DNA from: Terriglobia bacterium
Lineage (GTDB): Bacteria > Acidobacteriota > Terriglobia > UBA7540
NCBI GenBank assembly: GCA_030036915.1
Contig: JASHSC010000052.1
Coordinates: forward strand, 1 to 14,427
DNA: 14,427 bases
Reading direction: 5' to 3'
Below the pieces are notes generated by a model. It was not told the origin of the DNA. It worked only from the letters and a program-made list of their open reading frames with translations, and did no database searches. The first letter of the stretch is position 1, and the number at the start of each line of letters is the position of its first letter. A program made the translations under genes and the position numbers. Of this stretch, positions 6,888-14,237 are shown piece after piece.

Positions 6888-8642
6888 ATGAACAACGAGC
6901 GGGAAAACCGAAGCCGGGCGTCGCTTGCCGATCCACCCGACGTGGAGGGCGTACGGAGACTTCTGCGACTTGCGGTTTTGGGCGAGAAACTCGGCGCCCG
7001 GCAAGTTGCGGAGGAAGCTCGCGAGCTTGCGGCGCGCGTTTCAGAAGGCCGCTTTTACCTTGCCTGCATCGGCCAATTCAAGCGTGGCAAATCCACGCTC
7101 ATCAATGCCCTGGTCGGCGAACCGATTCTGCCTGTGGGCGTTGTTCCGGTGACGGCGGTGCCCACCGTGGTTCGCTACGGCCCGCAAAAGCAGGCGCGAA
7201 TCCAATTTCGCGACGGCGCGTGGCAGGGCATTGCCGTCTCGGACCTCAAGCTGTACGTCTCCGAAGAGCATAATTCCGAAAACTCCAAGGGAGTGGCAGG
7301 CGCGGAGGTGTTTGTGCCCAGCCCCTTGCTCGCGACCGGCATCTGCATTGTCGATACACCCGGCTTGGGCTCGGTTTTCACAGGCAACTCTGCGGCCACA
7401 CGGGCCTTCGTTCCACACATAGACGCCGCCCTGGTGGTAGTAGGCGCGGACCCGCCCCTTGCCGGCGAGGAATTGACCATGGCTGAAGCCGTGGATCAGC
7501 ATGTTGGAAACCTGATCGTAGTACTCAACAAGGCCGACCGCACTTCCGATGTTGAACGGGCAGCGGCGGCGGAATTCACGCGCAATGTGCTGGAGAAAAG
7601 CCTCCAGCGGCCCGCCGGCACGATTTTTGAAATAAGCGCCGCGGAGCGCCTGGAGAATCGCGGACCGGAGCGAGACTGGGAGAAACTTCGAGTGTTGCTG
7701 GAGGATCTGGTTGAGGGCTCCGGCCGCAAGCTCGTTCACGCGGCATGCGACCGCGGTGTTCAGCGATTGAGCGAGCAACTGCTGGCCATTGTCATTGAAG
7801 AGCGCGAGGCGCTGGAACGTCCAATCGAGGAATCGGAGCGCCGAATCGCGGCGCTAACCTCGACCATGGCCGATGCGGAACGCTCCATGCGCGAGGTGGA
7901 ATACCTTTGGATGGCTGAGCAGCGGCGGCTTTCCGATTTATTCGTCAACCGGCACAAAGGGTTCCTCACCGGCACGCTGCCTCAGGCTGAGGCCGAATTC
8001 CACCGGGCGGTGCGAGCCACTCCTCATGCGACGGGGCCGGCGTATCGTCGCGCGGTCATGAGTGTGGCCCAGGAAATCGCGCAGCGCTACGTTCTTCCAT
8101 GGCTGCGCAACGAGCAGGAAACTGGTGAATTGGAATATCGCCAGGCGGCCCGCCGATTTGTGGAGATGGCCAACGATTTTCTGAAAAAGCTTGCGGAGTC
8201 GGGAATTCGCGAATTGGCGCGTATGCCGAACGCCCTCGACCCGGAGACCGGTTTCCGCACCCAGTCGCAGTTTTTATTTCGCGATTTAATCGAGATCGCG
8301 CAACCGGCGTCGCCCCTTCGATGGATGGGCGATTTCGTCCTGGGCCTTGTGGGCGCGCGCGGCGTGATCGAACGCGATGGCCGCGAATTCCTTGAACGGC
8401 TCTTGGAGGTGAATTGCTCGCGCGTGCAGAACGACGTCCTGAAGCGGGTGGAGGAGAGCCGCGGCCGGCTGCAAGGCGAGATTCGCAAACTTCTGCATGA
8501 GGTCAGCCGCATCGCCGCCGAGGCGCTTGCGCACGCGCGAGAGGCGCAGGCCGGGGGAGCTTCCGCCGTGGAGGCGGCGCGCGCCCGGGTCGATCGTTTG
8601 GAAAACGAAATTGCGGGAAATTTGCCGGAGCGAGTGACCTGA
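6888..8642 (+). CDS. Dynamin-family GTPase
   Basis: A 584-residue GTPase of the bacterial dynamin-like family, large GTP-hydrolysing proteins that bind and reshape membranes. G1/P-loop: GQFKRGKST at 62-70 (Lys68). G2/switch I: VVPVTAVPT at 85-93. G3: DTPGLG at 156-161. G4: NKAD at 214-217. G5: ISA near 249-251. The rest is helical: a long charged coiled-coil segment at about 295-345 and another at about 515-580. A short hydrophobic stretch, FVLGLVGARGVI (about 483-494), lies where a membrane-touching paddle could be. No signal peptide, so cytoplasmic or peripheral membrane. It sits between two small related helical proteins and a P-loop ATPase. Family firm; role (membrane repair, stress or phage response) unknown. 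Confidence 0.9.
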   Translation: MNNERENRSRASLADPPDVEGVRRLLRLAVLGEKLGARQVAEEARELAARVSEGRFYLACIGQFKRGKSTLINALVGEPILPVGVVPVTAVPTVVRYGPQKQARIQFRDGAWQGIAVSDLKLYVSEEHNSENSKGVAGAEVFVPSPLLATGICIVDTPGLGSVFTGNSAATRAFVPHIDAALVVVGADPPLAGEELTMAEAVDQHVGNLIVVLNKADRTSDVERAAAAEFTRNVLEKSLQRPAGTIFEISAAERLENRGPERDWEKLRVLLEDLVEGSGRKLVHAACDRGVQRLSEQLLAIVIEEREALERPIEESERRIAALTSTMADAERSMREVEYLWMAEQRRLSDLFVNRHKGFLTGTLPQAEAEFHRAVRATPHATGPAYRRAVMSVAQEIAQRYVLPWLRNEQETGELEYRQAARRFVEMANDFLKKLAESGIRELARMPNALDPETGFRTQSQFLFRDLIEIAQPASPLRWMGDFVLGLVGARGVIERDGREFLERLLEVNCSRVQNDVLKRVEESRGRLQGEIRKLLHEVSRIAAEALAHAREAQAGGASAVEAARARVDRLENEIAGNLPERVT

Positions 8643-8683
8643 GGCCCGAAAACCGCAGTGAATGCGCCGGAGGAGAATTTCGA

Positions 8684-9512
8684 TTGCTCGAGCCGCCGCT
8701 CTTCGTCGACCGGAGAGATGAGTCATGCCGCCTGAGAAATGCGGTGATCAAGCGCGAAGGTTTGATGATTCTCAGCCCCGCAGGAATCGGCAAAACGGCG
8801 CTGGCGACAAGCGTGTTCGCCAGTCTTCCGGAGGGACTGAAAGGGCGGTGCCTCGAAATTCGCGGCGCGAAGGATTTCCGTGGCCTGCTTAGGGAATTGG
8901 TCGGCTGCCTGCATAAAACTGGTGACAGAAACCTGCGGCGGCGGCTTCACTCGGAGGGAGTCTCGGCGCAGACATTTGCGCCGTGGCTGAAGGGTCTTTC
9001 CAGCAGCCGGCTGAAAGGCGCGCTCTACCGCGCGCTGGAGGGTGGTGATTACCGCATCTTTCTTGACCATCTTCCTCCCCTGACGAAAGCTGCTGCAAGC
9101 GTTCTTAAGGAAATGTTCTGGATGCGCCGGACACCCATCTACCTGCTCCTCCGTGATGACGAGGAGCAAAAGATCGACCGCCTCTGCAGGTTTTTTTACT
9201 GGGGTGAGCAGGAGCGCCTCAAGTTGCAACCTCTGCCGGGGGGAAGCGGCGGGTGAGCTTTTGCGAGAATGCATCCAGCGATTCGGGCTTGCGCGATACA
9301 ATCTTTCGGGCTTCGAGCAGGAAGTTCTGGAGCTCAGCCGGCAGGTCCCCGGGGCGATCGTGAAAATGTGCGCGCTCGCCGCCAATCCGCGTTACCACTT
9401 TGGATCCCAGATCAAAATCAAGTCAGTGTATATTGACTTTTTGATGAACGCAACGCCCCGCATGAAAAAAGCAGCCGGGTGGAGCGAGAGCAGGAAAAAT
9501 GGACTGGCTTAA
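8684..9512 (+). pseudogene. P-loop ATPase (AAA-like), frameshifted at a G6 run
   Basis: One ATPase gene read in two frames. The first part (8684-9256, 190 residues) starts at TTG after a strong GGAGGAG site (8669-8675). It has a Walker A-like SPAGIGKT (31-38, Ser replacing the usual first Gly) and a Walker B-like RIFLDHL (124-130). It then runs into a premature stop after GGGGGG at 9239-9244. Dropping one G joins LQPLPG to EAAGELLRE and the protein continues to TAA at 9510-9512, giving about 275 residues. The second part reads as normal coding sequence and ends in a basic tail. The frameshift may be a sequencing error, a true mutation or programmed slippage. The closest general type is the AAA_16/ORC-like regulatory ATPase. 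The gene overlaps crcB by 14 bases. Confidence 0.7.
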
Positions 9513-9882
9513 ACCCGCAGGAATCATTGCCGTCGGTGCGGTCTTTGGAGCAAACCTGCGCTACTTCGTAAGCGATTGGCTGGCCCGCCACCAGACCGCG
9601 TCGTTTCCTCTCGGTACGCTCGCCGTCAACACCACGGGGAGTTTTGTCCTGGCGTTTTTCCTGATTTGGACGACGGAGCGCGTGCTGTCTTCACCGCAAT
9701 GGCGGCTGCTGATTGCGGTGGGTTTCTGCGGCTCGTACACCACATTTTCAAGTTATACCTTCGAGACGTTCAAGATGATGGAGCAAGGCCGCCTTTGGGA
9801 CGCCACGCTGAATTTCCTGGCCAACAACACGCTTTGCTTCCTCTGCGCGCTGCTCGGAGCCGTCGCCGCGCGAGCACTCTGA
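9499..9882 (+). CDS. crcB: Fluoride ion channel CrcB/Fluc
   Basis: A 127-residue, four-helix inner-membrane protein that forms dual-topology dimers and exports fluoride. The family signatures are all present: GANLRY (17-22), VNTTGSF with the polar-track Asn44, and GFCGSYTTFSSYTFE (75-89). In the Phe-box the first aromatic is Phe83 and the second is Tyr86 instead of Phe. The ATG lies inside the end of the upstream ATPase frame, and the TGA overlaps the ATG of the DUF190 gene (TGATG), so translation of the two is probably coupled. There is no room for a fluoride riboswitch directly upstream because that sequence is coding. Confidence 0.95.
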   Translation: MDWLKPAGIIAVGAVFGANLRYFVSDWLARHQTASFPLGTLAVNTTGSFVLAFFLIWTTERVLSSPQWRLLIAVGFCGSYTTFSSYTFETFKMMEQGRLWDATLNFLANNTLCFLCALLGAVAARAL

Positions 9883-10214
9883 TGCCAACCGACAAATTTC
9901 AACTCGTCAGCATCTACTTGAACGAAGCGGACAAGTGGGAGCACCGCCCGCTGGACCTGGAAATTCTCAGGTTTCTGCACAAGTCGGGCTGCGCGGGCGG
10001 AACGGTGTTGCGCGGGCTCGCCGGCTTCACCAAAGGAGCGGGCATCGTCACCACTTCGCTCGTTGACGTGGGAAGCACGCTGCCCGTGGTGGTGCAGTTT
10101 GTGGAAGCGGCGGCAAAAATTACGGAAGTCATGCCCACCCTGCGACGCATGGCCGGCAAGAGACTGATTACCGTGCAGGATGTGCAGATTGTGCCGCCAG
10201 AGACGGCTGGCTGA
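9882..10214 (+). CDS. DUF190 family (PII-like) protein
   Basis: A 110-residue protein of the DUF190 family, small cytoplasmic proteins with a PII-like ferredoxin fold often encoded beside crcB. Family-like features are LVSIYLNEADKWEHRPL near the N-terminus, the glycine-rich GCAGGTVLRGLAGF, and LPVVVQFVE. The ATG at 9882 overlaps the crcB stop by one base, which decides the start. It probably acts with or modulates the fluoride channel; no ligand is established from the sequence. Confidence 0.92.
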   Translation: MPTDKFQLVSIYLNEADKWEHRPLDLEILRFLHKSGCAGGTVLRGLAGFTKGAGIVTTSLVDVGSTLPVVVQFVEAAAKITEVMPTLRRMAGKRLITVQDVQIVPPETAG

Positions 10215-10275
10215 TTGCGGCCCGGTCGGTGATTTGCGCATGGCCAGAGTCGTAACCTGATATTGCGAGAAGGGC

Positions 10276-10304
10276 TTGCACTCCCGATTCTTGCCGTATA
10301 GATT
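10276..10304 (+). promoter_or_regulatory. Possible promoter close to the membrane-protein start
   Basis: TTGCAC (10276-10281) is followed by a 17-base spacer and TAGATT (10299-10304), a 4/6 match to the -10 consensus. The predicted transcription start falls almost at the ATG at 10313, and no Shine-Dalgarno sequence is visible, so the transcript would be leaderless or nearly so. The match is modest. Confidence 0.3.
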
Positions 10305-10312
10305 TGTCCCCT

Positions 10313-10822
10313 ATGAAAAACCCAATCAACGTCGTGGCTGCTGTGGGCCTTGCTTTGGGCGCGGTGTTTGGTATGGCAGGGAGCGTGGTGGCTTCGGCCC
10401 AACTGCGAAACGGTTTCTGGGAAATCGACAGTCTGGGTTTGGTGGTGGCTACCGCCCTCCTTGCTCTGAAGTATAACCGGAAGGGAAGCGATTTTGTCGC
10501 AGCGGGATTCCTGGTTTTCGCAATCGGAGAGTCGGTCATGCTCTCGGGACTGGCGGCAGGTCTTGAGGGGAGCGTTCCGGCGTTTGGTGCCGGCATCGGA
10601 TTGTGGGCAATGGCGCTCCTGCTCATCAGCGTCCCGCGGGAATTCCCTGTTTGGGTGCGCCTTCTGGGGGTGGTCAGCTCGATCCTGTTTGTCACCACGG
10701 CGACAAGAATTTTCCAGGGCGAACACTTGTTGCCCATTTCGCGGCCACTTCCGAGTTACGCTTATCCTTTTTTGGTCCTGACTTTTGTGGGCTGGATTTG
10801 GAGCTTTCTGAGAGAGGCCTGA
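10313..10822 (+). CDS. Six-helix membrane protein of unknown function
   Basis: A 169-residue integral membrane protein. Hydrophobic segments lie at about 7-28, 38-54, 62-83, 88-107, 114-133 and 145-165, with short charged loops such as KYNRKGSDF. The ATG at 10313 is preferred over an upstream TTG at 10304 because MKNPIN leads directly into the first helix. No recognisable ribosome binding site. It lies 98 bases after the DUF190 gene and converges on the DUF4097-type gene 69 bases away. No family recognised. Confidence 0.78.
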   Translation: MKNPINVVAAVGLALGAVFGMAGSVVASAQLRNGFWEIDSLGLVVATALLALKYNRKGSDFVAAGFLVFAIGESVMLSGLAAGLEGSVPAFGAGIGLWAMALLLISVPREFPVWVRLLGVVSSILFVTTATRIFQGEHLLPISRPLPSYAYPFLVLTFVGWIWSFLREA

Positions 10823-10891
10823 CCGCCAGGCGCGAGTGCAGGCTCCTCTCCGCGAATCCTGCCTGATACACCGCATTCCCTGATCCCATAC

Positions 10892-11887
10892 TTAAAGCGC
10901 CCGGATGTGAATCGACCCGCCGCTGGTATGCAGGCGCAACTCATCCCCACCCGAGCCAATCGCCCCCTGCAAGTGGGAGTGGCTCAAAGTTCCCTCCGTG
11001 CGCACGGGCACATCGCTTGAAACCGAGCCGCCGGACGTGGAGGCGTCAAGATTCAGGTTGGCGGAGGAGTCGATAGCCAACTCAATGGAGCCGCCGGAGG
11101 TTTCAAGAACTCCGCCGTGCCGATTGCCGGGGCTGTAAACGGCATGGATGGAGCCGCCAGAAGTAGTGGCCTCAACATAACCGGAGACACGCTCGATGTG
11201 AATCCCTCCGCCGCTGGTGTGTGCGGTGAGATTTCCATCCACCGACTGCGCGCTAATCGTTCCGCCCGAAGTTGCCACATGAGCATCGCCCGTCACCTCG
11301 GTGAGGTGAATCGAGCCGCCGGAGGTGTGACCTTGCAGATTGCCCGTCAAGCCGCTGACTTCGATGGAGCCGCCCGAGGTTTTCAAATCGGAATCGCCGT
11401 GCAGTCCGGAGATCGTGATGCTTCCTCCGCCGGTGTGAACTTCGGTGCGGGTTTCCGCCGGCACCTCAACTTCAAAGTGCACGGAAATTCTGTGCTCCCA
11501 CTCGGATTCATGCTTGCGGCGTGCCGTTACGCTGGCCCAGCCGTTTCCGGCCGTGTAGGTGATCTCGAGTTCGCTTTCCAAATCGTCCTTCGGGGAAGTT
11601 ACGACGATATGCGCACCCGGCCGCGTCGTGCCCGTTATCGTTACGCTCCCCACCTCCGACTCCAGCGTGAACCTGCCGCCGGGTGCAAGCTCCAGATTCT
11701 TCTCGACGCGGGAATCAGCGCGCGCAACCGACGCCATCACGAGCATGGCCAGGACCGTCAGGACGAGAACATGGCAAGCGGTGTACGCGAGACGAGAGGC
11801 AGGAAACTGAAGAATCCCCACCTTGCCGGAACTTCCTCCTGCCGTTTGCCCTCTGCCGTAAATCTCCGGGGTTCGAAAGCTTTGCAT
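10892..11887 (-). CDS. Secreted DUF4097-type repeat protein
   Basis: A 331-residue exported protein. The ATG at 11887 is chosen because it follows GAAGGAGG (complement of 11892-11899) at good spacing; a start 24 bases upstream would place that site inside the gene. A signal or anchor helix spans about 35-57 (AYTACHVLVLTVLAMLVM), with likely cleavage ARA|DS at 57/58. Residues 58-148 form a beta-rich lead-in. From 150 to the end, TGGGS or TSGGS recurs at 152, 170, 188, 207, 224, 242, 263, 284 and 321, giving 18-21 residue rungs as in right-handed beta-solenoids of the DUF4097 group. Likely located in the periplasm or outer envelope. Family confident; function unknown. Confidence 0.88.
   Translation of the reverse strand: MQSFRTPEIYGRGQTAGGSSGKVGILQFPASRLAYTACHVLVLTVLAMLVMASVARADSRVEKNLELAPGGRFTLESEVGSVTITGTTRPGAHIVVTSPKDDLESELEITYTAGNGWASVTARRKHESEWEHRISVHFEVEVPAETRTEVHTGGGSITISGLHGDSDLKTSGGSIEVSGLTGNLQGHTSGGSIHLTEVTGDAHVATSGGTISAQSVDGNLTAHTSGGGIHIERVSGYVEATTSGGSIHAVYSPGNRHGGVLETSGGSIELAIDSSANLNLDASTSGGSVSSDVPVRTEGTLSHSHLQGAIGSGGDELRLHTSGGSIHIRAL
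10895..11440 (-). repeat. 18-21 residue TSGGS repeat ladder
   Basis: Nine TxGGS-type turns occur in register at residues 152, 170, 188, 207, 224, 242, 263, 284 and 321 of the secreted protein. The final gap of 37 equals two rungs, so one degenerate rung (TEGTLSHSH region) lies between. Alternate positions carry small hydrophobic or Val/Ile residues, as expected for stacked beta-strands. Confidence 0.8.
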
Positions 11888-12098
11888 GTTTCCTCCTTCG
11901 GAGCACTGCACGTAGTTTGATACGTTAGACGGGCGGCATAAGTTCCCGTTAGCATGTGATTTGCAGTCGTCACACGGTCCCCCGAACCTTGAAGGGGCAC
12001 GAAGGTTGCTCGCCTGGGATGGCCGGCAGGGGGGACTTTTCGTTCAGAAATCAAACGTAGAAGCTAAATTCTCGGGCGAAATAGCCGATGAGCAGGAT

Positions 12099-13355
12099 AT
12101 GGATCTTCGCGCCGCGACGCCTGAGTTGGCTTCCCTCACGAGTTCCCCTACACGCTTCATCGCTCGCCAGCCGATTTTTGACCGCAAGGAGAGGGTGTTC
12201 GGCTATGAGCTCCTGTTCCGCTCTGGCTTTGAGAATCGTTACAACGCCAAGGATGGGACCGCCGCCGCTTGCGACGTGACCGACAACTTTCTCAATGCCG
12301 ACGCCAGGATTCTGACCGCCGGCCGGAAAGCCTTCCTCAACGCCACGCGCCAGTTCCTGATTGACGAATACGCCACGCTCCTGCCCAAGGATCAGGCCGT
12401 CATCGAGATTCTCGAAACCATCGAGCCGGACGAGGAAGTCCTGGCAGCCTGCCGGGCGTTAAAGAAGCTTGGCTACGTCATCGCGCTGGATGACTTTGTG
12501 TACGATGAGAGGTTTCAACCCTTCATCGATCTGGCCGACATCATCAAGATCGACTTTAAGCTCTCGTCGCCTGGCAACCGCAGGCAGGCAGTGGAAAGAT
12601 TTGCGCCGCGCGGCATTCAGCTTCTTGCGGAAAAGGTGGAGACGCGTGAAGAATTTGCGGAAGCCCGCGCCAACGGCTACACCTACTTCCAGGGTTATTT
12701 CTTTTGCAAGCCCCAGATCATTCCCACCCTTCATATTCCCGCCTTCAAGATTCACTACCTGCGAATCCTGCAGGCCATCAATCAGCCGGACCTTGACCGT
12801 GACGAGATCGTGGAGCTGATCGAGCGCGAAGTTTCACTTTGTTACAAACTCCTGAGGCTCGTGAACTCGTCGCTATTTGGCTTCCGGCGGGAGATCAGAT
12901 CCACCAGCCATGCCCTGGCACTGCTGGGAGATCGAGAGGTAAGGAAGTGGGCGTCGGTGGCGGCGGTGCTGGGCATCGCGGGCAATAAGCCGAACGAACT
13001 GGTTTCCACCTCACTCGCCCGCGGGCGCTGCTGCGAGTTGCTGGCGGCGAACCATGGCGCCGGCAGCGAAGGGCCCTGCATGTTTCTGCTGGGCGTGCTC
13101 TCGCTGATGGAAGCGCTTCTGGGCCGGCCGATTTCGGAAATTGTCGCGGAAATTGCCCTGCCCGAAGCGGTTCGAGCCGCACTGCTGGGCCAGCCCAACC
13201 GCTGCCGCGAGATCCTGGACCTCGTGAGGGCTTTCGAAGAGGGAAGATGGAATGACGTTGGCGAACTCGCGGCCAGGCTCCGGCATGAAGACGCGCAAGT
13301 CTCCGCTGCATATTTGCAAGCCGTTGATTGGGTGCAGAAAGTGTTCCAGGTTTGA
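12099..13355 (+). CDS. EAL-HDOD signalling protein
   Basis: A 418-residue two-domain protein. The EAL domain (about 18-205), which in active members cleaves cyclic di-GMP, shows FIARQPIFDR, YELLFR in place of EAL (Glu37), FLNAT (Asn81), EILETIE (Glu103), LDDF (Asp131, Asp132), KIDF (Lys150) and AEKVET (Glu178). Most metal and base residues are kept, so activity is possible even though this EAL-HDOD clade is often considered degenerate. The HDOD domain (about 212-400) shows YLRILQAIN, LCYKLLRLVNS and ALALLGDREVRKW. The start is uncertain: ATG 12099 gives the usual N-terminus just before the EAL domain, while the frame stays open to a TTG at 11961 with an unconserved-looking leader. Cytoplasmic; likely integrates cyclic di-GMP signalling with protein-protein control. 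Confidence 0.88.
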   Translation: MDLRAATPELASLTSSPTRFIARQPIFDRKERVFGYELLFRSGFENRYNAKDGTAAACDVTDNFLNADARILTAGRKAFLNATRQFLIDEYATLLPKDQAVIEILETIEPDEEVLAACRALKKLGYVIALDDFVYDERFQPFIDLADIIKIDFKLSSPGNRRQAVERFAPRGIQLLAEKVETREEFAEARANGYTYFQGYFFCKPQIIPTLHIPAFKIHYLRILQAINQPDLDRDEIVELIEREVSLCYKLLRLVNSSLFGFRREIRSTSHALALLGDREVRKWASVAAVLGIAGNKPNELVSTSLARGRCCELLAANHGAGSEGPCMFLLGVLSLMEALLGRPISEIVAEIALPEAVRAALLGQPNRCREILDLVRAFEEGRWNDVGELAARLRHEDAQVSAAYLQAVDWVQKVFQV

Positions 13356-13391
13356 GCTGCTCCCTATGAAAGCCGGGAACGGAGGCCATAA

Positions 13392-14072
13392 TTATAGGCC
13401 GCTGTAAACATAAACTCCGCCCATGCGGACGCGGATTTTGATGTCCTGGTCGCCGCCGGAATTCCAAAACATGATTCGCCGGCCCCATCCGGCGCTATTT
13501 TCTCCGTGCAAATCGCTCTGCACGTAGCCCAAGATCGCCCGGGCGTTCAGCGAGCGCAGGCGGTAGATGGAGGGAACGTCGATTTCAACGTCGCCGTAGT
13601 TCAGGTTCACTTGCTGCCGGCCTATCAAACCGCTCACCCGCACCTCGCCATCCACGCATTTCATGCGCACGTTGGCGTCAAAGGGCATGTGGATGCGGAA
13701 ATTCACGGTGAGATTCGATTCGTTGTGGAACGGGTGCGACAAACTACGCGAAGGATATACGGTGTGGAGCAGGACTGCCTTGTCCTGCCCTTCCATCACA
13801 ACCTGCACCTGGTCGTAAAGCAGTTGGGCGTGCTTTTCGTCCTTCGCTTCCACCACTTTTTCTGCTTCGATTTCCAGGCGTGGCTCGTCCCAGCCGTCCA
13901 CTTGCACGTCGCCCATGCGCGTGTCAATGGTGAGCGTGCCGAAGGAAAACATGCGGGTGGAATAGTGAAAGGTTTTGCTGAATTCATCGGCGCGCAGGGG
14001 AGCGGAGATAGAGAGCACCACGATGAGCCCAGCTTTAAAGGCTGGAAATCGGACGCCGAAAACTGATGTCAT
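13392..14072 (-). CDS. Exported DUF4097-like protein
   Basis: A 226-residue exported protein. The open frame extends further upstream, but the ATG at 14072 begins a clear signal peptide (AGLIVVLSISAPLRA, likely cleaved at 28/29 before DEF). The mature part is beta-rich with DUF4097-like segments: FGTLTIDTRMGDVQVDGW, VRVSGLIGRQQVNLNYGDVEIDV, and a final turn ending in VRMGGVYVYSGL. It has fewer regular rungs than the other DUF4097-type protein in this window. It converges with the EAL-HDOD gene, with 36 bases between them and no clear terminator. Confidence 0.8.
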   Translation of the reverse strand: MTSVFGVRFPAFKAGLIVVLSISAPLRADEFSKTFHYSTRMFSFGTLTIDTRMGDVQVDGWDEPRLEIEAEKVVEAKDEKHAQLLYDQVQVVMEGQDKAVLLHTVYPSRSLSHPFHNESNLTVNFRIHMPFDANVRMKCVDGEVRVSGLIGRQQVNLNYGDVEIDVPSIYRLRSLNARAILGYVQSDLHGENSAGWGRRIMFWNSGGDQDIKIRVRMGGVYVYSGL

Positions 14073-14078
14073 GCCCCG

Positions 14079-14108
14079 ATGGTACGGCCTTGCACCGAGG
14101 AGAGTCAA
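14079..14108 (-). promoter_or_regulatory. Possible promoter of the exported DUF4097-like gene
   Basis: Read on the minus strand, TTGACT (complement of 14103-14108, 5/6 match to the -35) is followed by an 18-base spacer and TACCAT (complement of 14079-14084, 4/6). The -10 ends only six bases before the ATG at 14072, implying a leaderless or near-leaderless transcript. No strong ribosome binding site is seen at this start, which is consistent. Confidence 0.35.
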
Positions 14109-14237
14109 TCCGCGTAGGCGTCTGGTAGTGGACCAGGACCATTCGCCGGTGACATGACAATGTGAGGGAAGTAGAATGGGTTTTCGTATGCTCGGTATTT
14201 GAATTCGCCGCAACGCACAGGATGTCCAGGTGATTTC

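Noticed and set aside
9420..9442. AAGTCA/TGACTT hairpin followed by TTTTT, resembling a terminator
   Set aside because: The stem is short and AT-rich and lies inside the ATPase coding frame; it is unlikely to terminate transcription before crcB.
9914..10876. 320-residue minus-strand frame
   Set aside because: It is antisense to the DUF190 and membrane-protein genes, both convincing; its composition is rich in Arg, His and Pro as in shadows.
10823..10891. GCAGG/CCTGC pair between the convergent genes as a terminator
   Set aside because: The stem is only five bases with a long loop and no U-run on either strand.
11117..11920. 267-residue plus-strand frame opposite the TSGGS repeat protein
   Set aside because: It is a shadow created by the repeated, GC-rich coding pattern on the other strand.
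11913..11947. Minus-strand GGAACTT and TCAAA resembling an ECF sigma promoter before the DUF4097-type gene
   Set aside because: The spacer is longer than the usual 16-17 bases, so the match is not convincing.
14191..14200. CTCGGTATTT also found at 3766-3775
   Set aside because: A shared 10-mer is expected by chance many times in a window of this size, and the second copy lacks the inverted arm.
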